Below are positions 30,424 to 39,075 of a stretch of DNA of 44,347 bases, piece by piece (within the stretch, counting starts at the first letter, position 1; the number at the start of each line of letters is the position of its first letter). A program made the position numbers and the translations under genes. Under the pieces are notes generated by a model, which did not search any database, was not told the origin of the DNA, and was given only the letters and a program-made list of their open reading frames with translations. Source of the stretch: a virus; IMG/VR virus record IMGVR_UViG_3300032893_000103, positions 1-44,347 of that record; one strand, 5' to 3'.

Positions 30424-31923
30424 TTATTGCAAGCTCTTGAAGAGCCGTGCTTGGTCTGCAACTGTGTAAGTGTTCGGAATGGACGAATCAAGCTGAAGCT
30501 GAGTCGTTCCCATTATTTGAATGATGGCACGCTGGATTTCCGGCTGTGTCTCACTCAAAATCGTAATCGTATCACCATTCGATAGGCCAGTTACGTCCGT
30601 TACGTGAATGATCGGCGTCTGATCTATGAAAGTGATTGCTTTGGTTAAGAAATACGCATTGTAATCGCCTTGGACCGCCGTATTATTGGCCGAAAGCATT
30701 CCGAGGAAGCTCTGACCGCTACTTGCGTCGAAATACCTGCGTGCTGATCCCGTTGCGCGGTTGATGCGATTGTCGAGCCATTTGTATCTCTCATAATATG
30801 GACTGCCAACCACGCCAGAGTACGAGTTGCCGGTTTGCGCGACGCTACCAAGTGCAGTCACAATGTCCGTGATGCGCGAAGTAATTGCCGATGATCGCGT
30901 GGTAATCTCAGAAGAGATTGGCGACAGACTTCCAGAAGTATATCGTCCACTTACGCCGGTATTCGGAAGAGCCAGCCATGTATTCAAGACAGCGATTGCG
31001 GCTGTTGCGTTAGCCGATGCAGTCGTATTCTGTGTGGCTTGCGGCGAACGAGTGTCTTGGTTGGCGGCAAGCTGAGTGACCTGAGTGTTGAGGAATGTTT
31101 TCCAGTTGGTAATCAGCGCGGCGATCTGGTTTGTTTCGTTTGTAAGAATTTCCTGATATGTCACCGCGACGAGCGTTTGTCGTTCCGTTGTTGTGAATGC
31201 CGCCGCTGAGTTCGTGATCGTAGCACCAGTTGCTATTCCAAGTTGAGTATGAACGACACTCGAAACTGTGATGGAAGTGCTTGGAACAATGGCTGAAATT
31301 TTGTAGATTCCGCTTGCGCTGCCTTGCTTGATGTAGACCAGATCGTTGACGCTGAAGCCAGTGGTAACCGTGACGGACAAAACCAATCCGGATTGCACGC
31401 CAGCAGGGATTGCCGTCGTTGTGGTTGTGCTGCCAGATCCCGAAATGCTTGCGCCAAGCTGGGCTATGAGTTGCGACAGGCCATTGAATACTGTGGAATT
31501 CGAGATCGTATTCGATTCGCCGGTTGTTACGCCGGTCGGGTGATTGAACCCATTGATGGCGTCCGTGATGAGCGGGATAAAGTATGCGTATGGAGTCGGA
31601 CTGCTAGGGAAGAATGTTGCGCCGGTAGCGCCTGGAGTTTGAGCGGAAGTCGAAAGATCACCGGCTACGAATGGACTAATAGATCCATCGGTGTATTCGG
31701 CGGCCTGAGTGCCGTTCAATGCCTGACCTTCGAGTTCGTATGCACTTGCTATTGCGCGCTGATAGTTGTAAAAAGTGGCATTTGCGCCGTCAACGCTGAG
31801 TAGCTTCGTGGCTTGATCGGACAAGCTGGCAGACGTATTGGCATATGCGGCATTTTCCGTCGCAATATTCAATTGCCGTCTCGTAATGTCTTTCCGCTGT
31901 TGAGCGGTAAACGTTAAAGCCAT
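30424..31923 (-). CDS. Virion structural protein, baseplate region, 499 aa
   Basis: The start overlaps the hub-side neighbour (gene at 31923-33014). The N-terminus (LTFTAQQRKDITRRQLNIAT) is a polar helix. The centre has a beta module (SVTVTTGFSVNDLVYIKQGS), then a long Ala/Thr/Asn-rich helical stretch (residues ~270-400) and a C-terminal beta module (IIHVTDVTGLSNGDTITILS). The two beta modules have the same LSNGD/FSVNDLV style as segments in the J-like proteins. No enzymatic motif. Position between spike and gp25-type wedge suggests a baseplate inner-ring component. Confidence 0.65.
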   Translation of the reverse strand: MALTFTAQQRKDITRRQLNIATENAAYANTSASLSDQATKLLSVDGANATFYNYQRAIASAYELEGQALNGTQAAEYTDGSISPFVAGDLSTSAQTPGATGATFFPSSPTPYAYFIPLITDAINGFNHPTGVTTGESNTISNSTVFNGLSQLIAQLGASISGSGSTTTTTAIPAGVQSGLVLSVTVTTGFSVNDLVYIKQGSASGIYKISAIVPSTSITVSSVVHTQLGIATGATITNSAAAFTTTERQTLVAVTYQEILTNETNQIAALITNWKTFLNTQVTQLAANQDTRSPQATQNTTASANATAAIAVLNTWLALPNTGVSGRYTSGSLSPISSEITTRSSAITSRITDIVTALGSVAQTGNSYSGVVGSPYYERYKWLDNRINRATGSARRYFDASSGQSFLGMLSANNTAVQGDYNAYFLTKAITFIDQTPIIHVTDVTGLSNGDTITILSETQPEIQRAIIQIMGTTQLQLDSSIPNTYTVADQARLFKSLQ

Positions 31924-33014
31924 TATGTTCCTACCAACACAGTTGAGCTTCCGGTGAGAATCTGACTCACGACAGGAAGGCCAAGATTTCCTACTCCGAG
32001 CACCATGGACACGCCGACAGCCGCGACTGGTACGCTACCAGCGCCAAGCATTGTGATTGCAGCTTGGAGTTGAGCTTGCGCACCGCCTTGAATCATGACG
32101 TTTCCGCCAGCCTGGACTTGCACATCGCCGGTCGCTTTGACTTGCCATGCGGCGCCTGACTTCTGGCTGAAGTTCGACTTCGATTCCAGATTGAGGTTCG
32201 CTCCTGATTTGACTGACGTATCTTGTTGGCTCGAAACATTCAACGCATCCTGACTAGATAGGCTCATGGCTTTTTGAGAGCTTTGCGCCATCTCACCCGA
32301 TGAAGTCATTGTAATCTTTTTGTTGCCTTGGTCAATCACAATCGAGTCTGCGCCATTGGACCAAGTTGCAGTCTTGGCTTCGCGGTCAAGTTGAAAAAAC
32401 TGCCCGAGATTGTCAGACAGCTTGAAACGTCCGTCCTTGTCAATGAAGAGTGAGGTTCCAGCAGCTTTTTCGTTGGCTTTTTTGCCTGATGTGTCGATAT
32501 ACGAGTTGAATTGCAAAAGCCATTCGCCGTCTTTGTTGATCTTTTGTCTGATCCCATTGAACAGGAATTCATAGACTTGGCCGTCAGCTTCTGCATATTT
32601 TGCAACAACTGAATTGAACAGGCCGCCGATGATGATGGCCATGCCTGAGTCAGAGTTTCCTCCCAAGCATTCGAGGACCACGATTGATCCGTTCTTGTAG
32701 CCGCCCTTGCCATCAGTTTCGCCGGGAACAAGAGTAAAAACTTCACTATTGTTTGGAGCGCCAAAACGATCCGAGAGCTTGCAGTTCCGATACGTCGATA
32801 CATTCAAGCCATTATCACGGTCCATGTTAGTGACAGCGACATCATATTCGATCATTTGTTTGGAAATCGAGCGCGAATTTTCTGGGTAAATGACGTTGAT
32901 GACCATTCCGATGTGCAAGACACGGTTCATTGCGACTTGATCTACCGCACTCATCGCCGGGCCTTGTTGGAAATTTGACGGAATGACTGATCCGTCACCG
33001 AGAATGTTATTCAT
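31923..33014 (-). CDS. Baseplate central spike protein (gpV/gp5-like), 363 aa
   Basis: Residues ~30-130 form an OB-fold-like region (LHIGMVINVIYPENSRSISK, YKNGSIVVLECLGGNSDSGM, AIIIGGLFNS), as in gpV/gp5 spikes. Residues ~210-320 are repetitive 8-10-residue strands rich in Ser/Gln/Ala (MSLSSQDALNVSSQQD, VQVQAGGNVMIQGGAQAQLQ), expected for a triple-stranded beta-helix needle. The C-terminus is Gly/Val-rich. It overlaps the hub gene by 8 bases. Acts as the membrane-piercing tip at the tail end. No lysozyme domain is present. Confidence 0.8.
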   Translation of the reverse strand: MNNILGDGSVIPSNFQQGPAMSAVDQVAMNRVLHIGMVINVIYPENSRSISKQMIEYDVAVTNMDRDNGLNVSTYRNCKLSDRFGAPNNSEVFTLVPGETDGKGGYKNGSIVVLECLGGNSDSGMAIIIGGLFNSVVAKYAEADGQVYEFLFNGIRQKINKDGEWLLQFNSYIDTSGKKANEKAAGTSLFIDKDGRFKLSDNLGQFFQLDREAKTATWSNGADSIVIDQGNKKITMTSSGEMAQSSQKAMSLSSQDALNVSSQQDTSVKSGANLNLESKSNFSQKSGAAWQVKATGDVQVQAGGNVMIQGGAQAQLQAAITMLGAGSVPVAAVGVSMVLGVGNLGLPVVSQILTGSSTVLVGT

Positions 33015-34716
33015 CTTGCTTATCCTGCTTTGCGTTTTCTACGCCGACAATCGGTCGGTTGTTGACGTATAATTCTTCGTCCGATACTGCGGGCCAGTAC
33101 GAAGATCCAAACTTCTGACGATCATCGCCAAGAGTATAGAGGTAGTCGCCGGTCGTTGTGACGCCGTGACTGAGGCTGAGAGTCGTAATGAAGGACTTGA
33201 CTGGGCGCGGGCCTGAATCATCGACTGAATATTGGTGTTGTATGCCCTCAATCTGATATACCATCCCTTCGTATTCGAGATTGTCGCCCACGCATATAGG
33301 CTCAGTGATGCCAGTGACGGTGATGGTTCCGTTGGCTTTCAGATGGAGATTCATGTACCAATCGGCGAGTAAATCTTTCCAATCGCTGATCGAACTGAGC
33401 GCAGTTCCGTCAGACAACTGAACGTCGTGATTGCTAGTGAGGATGAAGTTCCGGCTTCCGCTACGGTACGCATCGAGCGTATCGACTGCGTAGTTGCCCG
33501 ACACAATCTGCTCACGCATTGCGGCTTGTGGATCTGGGCGATTGTACATTTGACCGTAGACCTGCAAGAAGTTGCAGCGAACGGCGTTTGTTGTGCCTAG
33601 ATTGTAAGCGGCGAATTGTCGAGTCGGATCAATCTTCCAGCGCGGGACCGTAAGAAATGGCGTAGTCCCGACCGTTCCTTTGTACCGCTTAGAGGTAAAG
33701 GGCTGTTGGCGCGCAACGTAATACGGGAAAATGTTGCCGTTTTCGTCTTGTCTAAGCGTGACGTACATCTCGTTGAGAGTTTGATTCAGGTGAGCTTGAA
33801 GGAGCGACCAAACCGTCACGTTGTTGAAATTGTTCGGAACTGAAATCATTGCGCCAATCAAAGTGTCGAGTCGGCCTGGGAAAAAGCTGTTTGGAGTCGT
33901 GTACTTCTGCACACCGATTAGGACTTTCAGCAAGTCAGTGTACGAAGCGTTTTGCTTTTCCGACTTCCTAACACCCATGATATGCGCGACTTCCTTTGGA
34001 ATGATGAACGCCACATTCGGCGATCTCAAGAGTCCTGGGAATGGCTTGTTGGCCGTTTGTTTGGGGCCTTTGCCAAAGAACAAGTCGATGAAGAACGTAA
34101 GCAGTTTATCGACTGGCGTTGCCCCGTTGGCCGTCCCAAGAATGTTATTCCATTCATCAGACAGCTTGGCAAGGAACTTCAGCGGTTCATCGTCGGCGGC
34201 GGACAGCATTGGATTGTAATATATTTGGCTTTCAAACTCAGTGAAGCCGCGCAGTGATATGGAATAGCGAAGCGTCTTGATGCCGCCCTGAATCACGTTG
34301 ATTTCACGAACTGAGAACACACGGCCAATGAACTTGAGTCCAGACTTCGCATCGTTTGCGGCTGTACCGGCAAGGACTGCGTTGTTTACGCGGTCGAAAT
34401 GCGTGACATCATCGTGCATCCATATGAATGCCCAATCGCCAGGTGAAAGTCTATAGGCGTAATTGATGTCACCAGATGACAAAACGACTTCAGCCGTATT
34501 TTCAACGGCTCCCTTAGAGTTGCTTGTGATGACCGAAATAGGATCTGACACAACCAGAGTCCGGAATGTGCTGATCGCTGAGTTGACGGTTTGGAGTGAC
34601 TTTTTCAGCGTGAAGGTATCGGGATATGTGAACGAGAAAAATCCCACGGATGCCCATGGAGTTACCTGTTGAGAGTCAGCTTGATTCTGTTTGATGAGTT
34701 TTGTTGGAGCAGACAT
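33007..34716 (-). CDS. Baseplate hub protein (gp27/gpD-like), 569 aa
   Basis: Lies between the tape measure and the spike, the usual place of the hub. The N-terminal ~150 residues are strand-rich (LVVSDPISVITSNSKGAVEN, LSPGDWAFIWMHDD, KFIGRVFSVREINVIQGGIK), followed by LRYSISLRGFTEFESQIYYN. Residues ~330-460 contain QDENGNIFPYYVARQQPF and a region of the hub barrel type. The C-terminal domain (ICVGDNLEYEGMVYQIEGIQ) matches the last domain of gpD-like hubs. It would form the trimeric seat of the spike. Confidence 0.75.
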   Translation of the reverse strand: MSAPTKLIKQNQADSQQVTPWASVGFFSFTYPDTFTLKKSLQTVNSAISTFRTLVVSDPISVITSNSKGAVENTAEVVLSSGDINYAYRLSPGDWAFIWMHDDVTHFDRVNNAVLAGTAANDAKSGLKFIGRVFSVREINVIQGGIKTLRYSISLRGFTEFESQIYYNPMLSAADDEPLKFLAKLSDEWNNILGTANGATPVDKLLTFFIDLFFGKGPKQTANKPFPGLLRSPNVAFIIPKEVAHIMGVRKSEKQNASYTDLLKVLIGVQKYTTPNSFFPGRLDTLIGAMISVPNNFNNVTVWSLLQAHLNQTLNEMYVTLRQDENGNIFPYYVARQQPFTSKRYKGTVGTTPFLTVPRWKIDPTRQFAAYNLGTTNAVRCNFLQVYGQMYNRPDPQAAMREQIVSGNYAVDTLDAYRSGSRNFILTSNHDVQLSDGTALSSISDWKDLLADWYMNLHLKANGTITVTGITEPICVGDNLEYEGMVYQIEGIQHQYSVDDSGPRPVKSFITTLSLSHGVTTTGDYLYTLGDDRQKFGSSYWPAVSDEELYVNNRPIVGVENAKQDKQDE

Positions 34717-37118
34717 TATTTTCTAGGTACTCCATACGTTTGGCCAGCCGAAGTGTTGATCTTGCGAGTCAACGCATCGAGAGCCGTCGAGAATCTACCC
34801 ATTGCATCAGCCGCTTGGCTGGCCGCTTGACTTGGATCAACGGTTTCGCCAGCGTTCTTTACTTCCTGATTAGCTTTAGCTTGAGCTTCAGCCAACTGTT
34901 TCACGTTGCCAGGAGTAAAGCGCGCTTTGTCAATCTCTTCCTGAGTTTTTCCTTGAGTGTCAAATTTGCGCTGCTGGAAATAAGCATCGTTCTTCTTGCG
35001 CTCTTCTTCTTTTTGAATCGCTGGATCGGTAATCGCCTTGACTTCTTCTTTGGTTCCAGTTCCGCCAGTTGTCCGCATCGAGGGCGGCAAGAGTTCAGTT
35101 CCGTACTGGCCCTGAATCAACGACAAACCCTTTGCCCTCAGAGCTTCCGGGGTAGAGTTCCTAAGTCCTTCGGCACCTTGATGTCCGCTGACCATGCTGG
35201 CACCCAACGCTTTTGAATATCGGTCAGCTTCTTCCTCAGTCAATGGAACGCCGCTTTTCACTTTCTTATCAAGTTCCTGGAGGATCTTCGATGTGTCACC
35301 ATAAGGAGCGGTGACGGCGCGTTCACGGGACCGAACATAGTCGGCCATCTGAGCCATCTTCGTGGGATCGTCCGCGAACTTGTCGCCAACAATGTCCCGA
35401 TACTTCTGAGATTTGCCTTGAATGTCCTCGATAGTCAAAGATTTCATCAAATCCATAGTCGTGGCAGTAACAGGAGCGCCCATTTTGCGCAATTGATTCA
35501 CTGCGCCAGAAGTCACGATGGCGTCTTCTAGCGGACTTCCTTTTCCTGCGAACATATCTTCTTGGAACTGTTTTGCTCCGGCAGCAGCTTCAATATCTCG
35601 AATACTCGCTTCTTTTCCGCCTGGAAGAAGAGCAGCAACTGAGCGTGCAAGCTGATCTGTGTCAATCGCTCCCGTATATGAGGATGCAATCCCAGCGACA
35701 GCTTTTGTAAATTCTTCCCGCATACCATAGTCATTCAATCCCGCAGCGACTCCACGGCGCATCACGCCTTCAAGAGCTTTCTCTGCTTCTTTCGCACCGC
35801 CAACGCCGACTCTTGTCATGGTCTGGAGTGCAGAAACGGCTGTTCCCTTACTCAGTCCAAAGTTCAAGTTCATTCGACCGGCAGCGACAGCCAATCCACC
35901 AGCGCGATCTGCACCAGCAGTCCCACGAAGCTGTTCGGCCATTGCCATTGTTTCTTCGGGATCGAGCATTCCTTGTTGGAGGCCCTTGATGATGAGTGCC
36001 CGAGTATTCCCTGACGTGTATCCCATCGTTTGACCGAATGCGGCCCGACGAGGAGCTTCTTCTTTGAAAGCCTGATAGAGTTTCGTATCAATGAGCATGT
36101 CAGCGCGGTTTTGCAAAGACTGATTGTACGCTTCAGCGGCTTCACGTTGAGTATCGCCAGTGATTGCGCGCTTGATTCCGTATCCAGTCATTCCAGCGCC
36201 AGCCGAAATACCAGCAACGCCAGCGCCCGCAATACCAAGTGCCAATGGAGTTGCTGCGCCAAAAGATGCAGCTTCGAGTACGCCAGATGCGCCAATTGCA
36301 AGTGCGCCGCCAGCCATTAGGCCAAGGCCGCCAAGAGTGCTTCCAATCGTCTTCCAGGTTCCAGCGCGCTCCGCACGATCACGGTCAGATGCAGCAGCGG
36401 ACACAACACCTTTTTGAGCGAGGAGTGCCATGCTCAAATCGCCGCGATATGCTGCCATTCTCTGCTGGATTGGCTGTTGAGCAACGTATGATTGATTCGA
36501 GAGACGCTCTCTCATCATTTGATCGTAGCTTGATGGCAAATTCACAACGCCTTGTACGCCTTGCTGAACCATTCTGCCAATGGCCATGGGGCCAAAGAAT
36601 TCAAGGAACGGATTTCCAGGAGTAGTCGGCATTGAGCGCGCCTGTCTCGTGAAGGCTTCAGCAGACTCTTCAAAAGCCCCTGTAGCCTGGCCAAGCTCAC
36701 GAGTGTAGCGCGCAGCTTTGCGCTGTTGTTTTTGTACTGATCTACGGCTTGCACCGCGCTCTTCTAGTTGCTGGATGTTCTGTTCGGCTTGACGGAGCTT
36801 GCGCAGCTTGTCTTCGCTTTTGCGGAAAAGATCCTCAGTCTGTCTTTGAAGAACTTTCAAATCCTTAGATGCGACTTCTTGGATTGTCTTTTGGAACTTA
36901 GTGATGTCCTTATTGACGGTCATCCCAAATTTTTGCGATTGTTTGATGTATGTGTCGAGAGTCTTGCTGAGTTGGCTAGGTCCAGATCCGCCCGCGCCGC
37001 CTTGCACAGTCTTTTGCAGAGAAGAAGCCATCTTCTCGACATTTTTCAAATCACGTTCAAGAGGCTTTGAATCGCCACGGAACTTGAGCAGAATTTCCTT
37101 GATGATCTCTTTTGCCAT
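34716..37118 (-). CDS. Tail tape measure protein, 800 aa
   Basis: An N-terminal coiled coil (FRGDSKPLERDLKNVEKMAS; residues ~85-150 Lys/Arg/Gln/Glu-rich) is followed by a Gly/Ala-rich hydrophobic stretch at residues ~256-315 (LGGLGLMAGGALAIGASGVL, LALGIAGAGVAGISAGAGMT), then helices and a charged C-terminus. This order, and the position right after the chaperone-like pair, is diagnostic. At ~1.5 A per residue it predicts a tail near 120 nm (inference). No peptidoglycan hydrolase domain seen. Start and stop overlap neighbours (TAATG). Confidence 0.85.
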   Translation of the reverse strand: MAKEIIKEILLKFRGDSKPLERDLKNVEKMASSLQKTVQGGAGGSGPSQLSKTLDTYIKQSQKFGMTVNKDITKFQKTIQEVASKDLKVLQRQTEDLFRKSEDKLRKLRQAEQNIQQLEERGASRRSVQKQQRKAARYTRELGQATGAFEESAEAFTRQARSMPTTPGNPFLEFFGPMAIGRMVQQGVQGVVNLPSSYDQMMRERLSNQSYVAQQPIQQRMAAYRGDLSMALLAQKGVVSAAASDRDRAERAGTWKTIGSTLGGLGLMAGGALAIGASGVLEAASFGAATPLALGIAGAGVAGISAGAGMTGYGIKRAITGDTQREAAEAYNQSLQNRADMLIDTKLYQAFKEEAPRRAAFGQTMGYTSGNTRALIIKGLQQGMLDPEETMAMAEQLRGTAGADRAGGLAVAAGRMNLNFGLSKGTAVSALQTMTRVGVGGAKEAEKALEGVMRRGVAAGLNDYGMREEFTKAVAGIASSYTGAIDTDQLARSVAALLPGGKEASIRDIEAAAGAKQFQEDMFAGKGSPLEDAIVTSGAVNQLRKMGAPVTATTMDLMKSLTIEDIQGKSQKYRDIVGDKFADDPTKMAQMADYVRSRERAVTAPYGDTSKILQELDKKVKSGVPLTEEEADRYSKALGASMVSGHQGAEGLRNSTPEALRAKGLSLIQGQYGTELLPPSMRTTGGTGTKEEVKAITDPAIQKEEERKKNDAYFQQRKFDTQGKTQEEIDKARFTPGNVKQLAEAQAKANQEVKNAGETVDPSQAASQAADAMGRFSTALDALTRKINTSAGQTYGVPRK

Positions 37119-37582
37119 TACTCTTTCTTCTCTATCTTATCAACTGCTTTGGAAACGCGCTCGAACGATTGCGTAAGCTCTTCGATAGCTTCGTGCGTTT
37201 TCTTTGCAATCTCTTCATTACGCTTTTGCTTCTTCTCTTCTTCAGCCTTTGCTAGAGCTTCTTGCTGTGCAATCCACTCGTCATCGCTGACTTCTTCAAT
37301 GACCATAGCCATTCCAGATTCAAGAACTGGCTTGTCACTGTTGTCGAGCATCGCCTGAACTTTTTCAAGCTGCTCTGGTGTCCAGTCGTGCATTTCATCT
37401 TCCATATAGATGAACGCTACTTCTTCCGGCGTCTTTGTCAGCTTGGCGTGATCCAAGTTGACCGAATACGTCTTCGAGTAATGCCGGTAGCATCGCTCGA
37501 TGTACGACTCAAGATCGTCGGCCAGATAATTTTGGATCGCTAATCGTCTAAGATTCAGCAGATTCTGGTACAAGAACCGCAT
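37118..37582 (-). CDS. Tail assembly chaperone-like protein, distal, 154 aa
   Basis: Sits directly before the tape measure and overlaps the upstream gene by 35 bases in the +1 (or -2) frame, the position of the second product of frameshifted G/GT-type chaperone pairs. The N-terminal half is helical (LNLRRLAIQNYLADDLESYI); the C-terminal half is a highly charged coiled coil (QEALAKAEEEKKQKRNEEIA). It could start independently at ATG 37582, with AAGAAGAG four bases before it. The upstream +1 frame is open well before that point, so a fused product is possible. Confidence 0.6.
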   Translation of the reverse strand: MRFLYQNLLNLRRLAIQNYLADDLESYIERCYRHYSKTYSVNLDHAKLTKTPEEVAFIYMEDEMHDWTPEQLEKVQAMLDNSDKPVLESGMAMVIEEVSDDEWIAQQEALAKAEEEKKQKRNEEIAKKTHEAIEELTQSFERVSKAVDKIEKKE

Positions 37583-37952
37583 TCGACTCTTCTTTCGCCA
37601 AATCAGCGACTTGTTGCGACCACTTCTTCTCTTCCTCGTTGCAGATCATGGCAAGATCAAAAAGGGGCTGGGAGTCAACCATGAGTTGTCCTTGCTTCGA
37701 TCCTTCCCACCAAGCCGGGCCTTCGATGATGCGAACTGAGAGTTCTGCTACAGCGGCGGCTTTCAATCGGATGTCTTCGGCCACTTCCCGGTCACGGGAC
37801 GGCAAAAGCTGGGCGTAGATGCGCTCCAACGCGAAATAATCCGAGTTGGTGAGGATTCTTTTGATCTTGAATTGTCCAATGAACCTGGACTGAGTTTTTT
37901 CGCCTACAGAATCCAGGCTGACCATAGCGGTCGTGTCTGGTAATTTTTTCAT
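37548..37952 (-). CDS. Tail assembly chaperone-like protein, proximal, 134 aa
   Basis: First gene of the tail unit, 38 bases after the promoter motif, with AAGG 6 bases before the ATG. It has a mixed fold: IGQFKIKRILTNSDYFALER, YAQLLPSRDREVAEDIRLKA (helical), VRIIEGPAWWEGSKQGQLMV. The charged C-terminus overlaps the next gene. Position and size fit the first (short) product of a tail chaperone pair that coats the tape measure before the tube forms. No sequence family is recognised. Confidence 0.6.
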   Translation of the reverse strand: MKKLPDTTAMVSLDSVGEKTQSRFIGQFKIKRILTNSDYFALERIYAQLLPSRDREVAEDIRLKAAAVAELSVRIIEGPAWWEGSKQGQLMVDSQPLFDLAMICNEEEKKWSQQVADLAKEESNAVLVPESAES

Positions 37953-37989
37953 AATTTACCTTGATTTTATGAGGCGGGAGATGGTGATT

Positions 37990-38005
37990 TCAATATTAAG
38001 ATTTC
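37990..38005 (-). promoter_or_regulatory. Putative phage promoter motif, copy 4 (variant)
   Basis: GAAATCTTAATATTGA on the minus strand, one base from the consensus, 38 bases upstream of the first tail gene. TCCCGCCTC lies downstream, as at copy 2. Confidence 0.65.
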
Positions 38006-38043
38006 CACCTAAGTTATTAAATCTCTTAATATTTTTGATGCCT

Positions 38044-38072
38044 TTGACTCAGAATGAGACACATGCTATCCT
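38044..38072 (+). promoter_or_regulatory. sigma70-like promoter of plus-strand island 2
   Basis: TTGACT (38044-38049), 17-base spacer, TATCCT (38067-38072). The predicted start of transcription, ~38079, coincides with the GTG of the next gene. Confidence 0.65.
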
Positions 38073-38078
38073 GGCATC

Positions 38079-38534
38079 GTGGACAATATGGAACTTTTGA
38101 GAAAAATCATGGCCAACGTTTCGCGTGTTTTCCAGAACGAAAAATACGTCGATGCTCTTTTGGAGGGCGGCCTAATCGGGAAGGGCGAGGATGGGCTGTA
38201 TTACATCGGCGACAACGGTGCCGACTTCTGCTTCAATGTCTACGCGGAAATGGCGAACGAACTGATTACCAATCACAATGTCCCTGAAGCATTTCGCGCC
38301 CGGCTCATCAAGAACATGGGAAACATTGCTCCGGCAGCATTTGAGAAAATTTACAAGAACTTCAAGGTGATGTTGGACCACAATAAAGCCGCGTGGTGCG
38401 GGCCGCTCATTATGGTGTTGCTTTGCGCCGAGCCGATGAGAGATCCGAACTTAACTCTAAAGCATCTATGTGATTTATTTGAGTTTTTCCATGACTGGAC
38501 CAAACAGCCTCCAACCATGAGGATCATGCACTGA
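38079..38534 (+). CDS. Hypothetical protein, 151 aa, possibly leaderless
   Basis: The GTG at 38079 coincides with the predicted transcription start, so the mRNA may be leaderless. ATG 38088 and 38109 are alternatives, also without a Shine-Dalgarno. The protein is soluble and mostly helical: YVDALLEGGLIGKGEDGLYY near residues 24-43, AEMANELITNHNVPEAFRAR near 56-75, and a Trp-rich C-terminus (FFHDWTKQPPTM). Unknown function. Its stop overlaps the next start (TGATG). Confidence 0.65.
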   Translation: MDNMELLRKIMANVSRVFQNEKYVDALLEGGLIGKGEDGLYYIGDNGADFCFNVYAEMANELITNHNVPEAFRARLIKNMGNIAPAAFEKIYKNFKVMLDHNKAAWCGPLIMVLLCAEPMRDPNLTLKHLCDLFEFFHDWTKQPPTMRIMH

Positions 38535-38815
38535 TGTTTCTCGAACTGATGATTATTAGCGTTTGCGCACAGAATCGCGGCGGATGTACGGAATCTTCAG
38601 AAGCCTATTACAAGGGATCGCCAGAGCTTCAACAGATGGCGAAAAATGGTGAAAAATTTGCCAAGCAGAATATCCCGGCTCCAATCCTGGAATATGTGCT
38701 GCCGGTCGCGGGCGCAGCGGTGGGGAAAAAAGCAAGTATCAAGCTCTCAACGCATTGGGCAATCGAGATTGACAAGTCGGGCGGCGGAAGTGTGATGCTG
38801 AAGTGGACGTTCTGA
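38534..38815 (+). CDS. Small hypothetical protein, 93 aa
   Basis: The ATG overlaps the previous stop. The first 12 residues (MFLELMIISVCA) are hydrophobic but too short for a certain signal peptide. A segment at ~49-65 (APILEYVLPVAGAAVGKK) is hydrophobic and may contact a membrane. The C-terminus is beta-type (HWAIEIDKSGGGSVMLKWTF). No family is recognised. Second and last gene of the plus-strand island; repeats follow its stop. Confidence 0.55.
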   Translation: MFLELMIISVCAQNRGGCTESSEAYYKGSPELQQMAKNGEKFAKQNIPAPILEYVLPVAGAAVGKKASIKLSTHWAIEIDKSGGGSVMLKWTF

Positions 38816-38965
38816 TTGGCGGATCTTTTGGCGGCTATTTTGGCCGCTAATTTCGTATGGTTTTCCTAAGAAGTTCCGTATATTTCGCCTACAAAGTTCC
38901 GATCTAAATTCCGATCTTTTGGCCGATCTTTTGGCAAGTAAATCGAAGGAAAAACTTGCCAAAAA
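38816..38965. repeat. Intergenic repeats after plus-strand island 2
   Basis: No gene. GATCTTTTGGC occurs three times (38822, 38913, 38925). Inverted repeats: GCGGC-N7-GCCGC (38831-38847) and a perfect 10-bp TTTTGGCAAG/CTTGCCAAAA (38929-38938/38955-38964). GTTCCG or ATTCCG recurs at about 38874-38915. The 10-bp hairpin lies directly downstream of the aberrant tRNA on the minus strand and may bound its transcript. Confidence 0.7.
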
Positions 38966-39059
38966 GCGCGGAGGTGGGATTCTCACCCACAACCTGCCCA
39001 GCAATCAAGTTGCTGTTTACCCTACGGGGATGGCGCTCTAAATGTTGAGCTACTCCGCT
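38966..39059 (-). tRNA. Aberrant tRNA-like gene, 94 nt (Gln-like anticodon arm?)
   Basis: Acceptor AGCGGAG/CTCCGCG (6 of 7 pairs), TA, then a clean D stem GCTC/GAGC with loop AACATTTA, which lacks the GG of normal D loops. The T stem GTGGG/CCCAC has loop TGAGAAT instead of TTCRANY. An 18-base insertion separates the D arm from a hairpin CAGCA-ACTTGAT-TGCTG, readable as an anticodon arm with TTG (Gln) but C in place of T33. No CCA. Loss of both D-loop GG and T-loop TTC is consistent with loss of their normal contact. Decayed or specialised tRNA. Confidence 0.5.
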
Positions 39060-39075
39060 ATCCACAGTAATTTAG

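Noticed and set aside
34701-35216. Plus-strand open frame of 171 codons opposite the tape measure
   Set aside because: Hydrophobic, Phe/Leu-rich shadow of the Lys/Glu-rich antisense gene; no ribosome site.
37990-38072. Plus-strand AAATCTCTTAATATT (near 38028) as another copy of the phage promoter motif
   Set aside because: It needs a 2-base insertion to align and lies just upstream of a better sigma70-like promoter.
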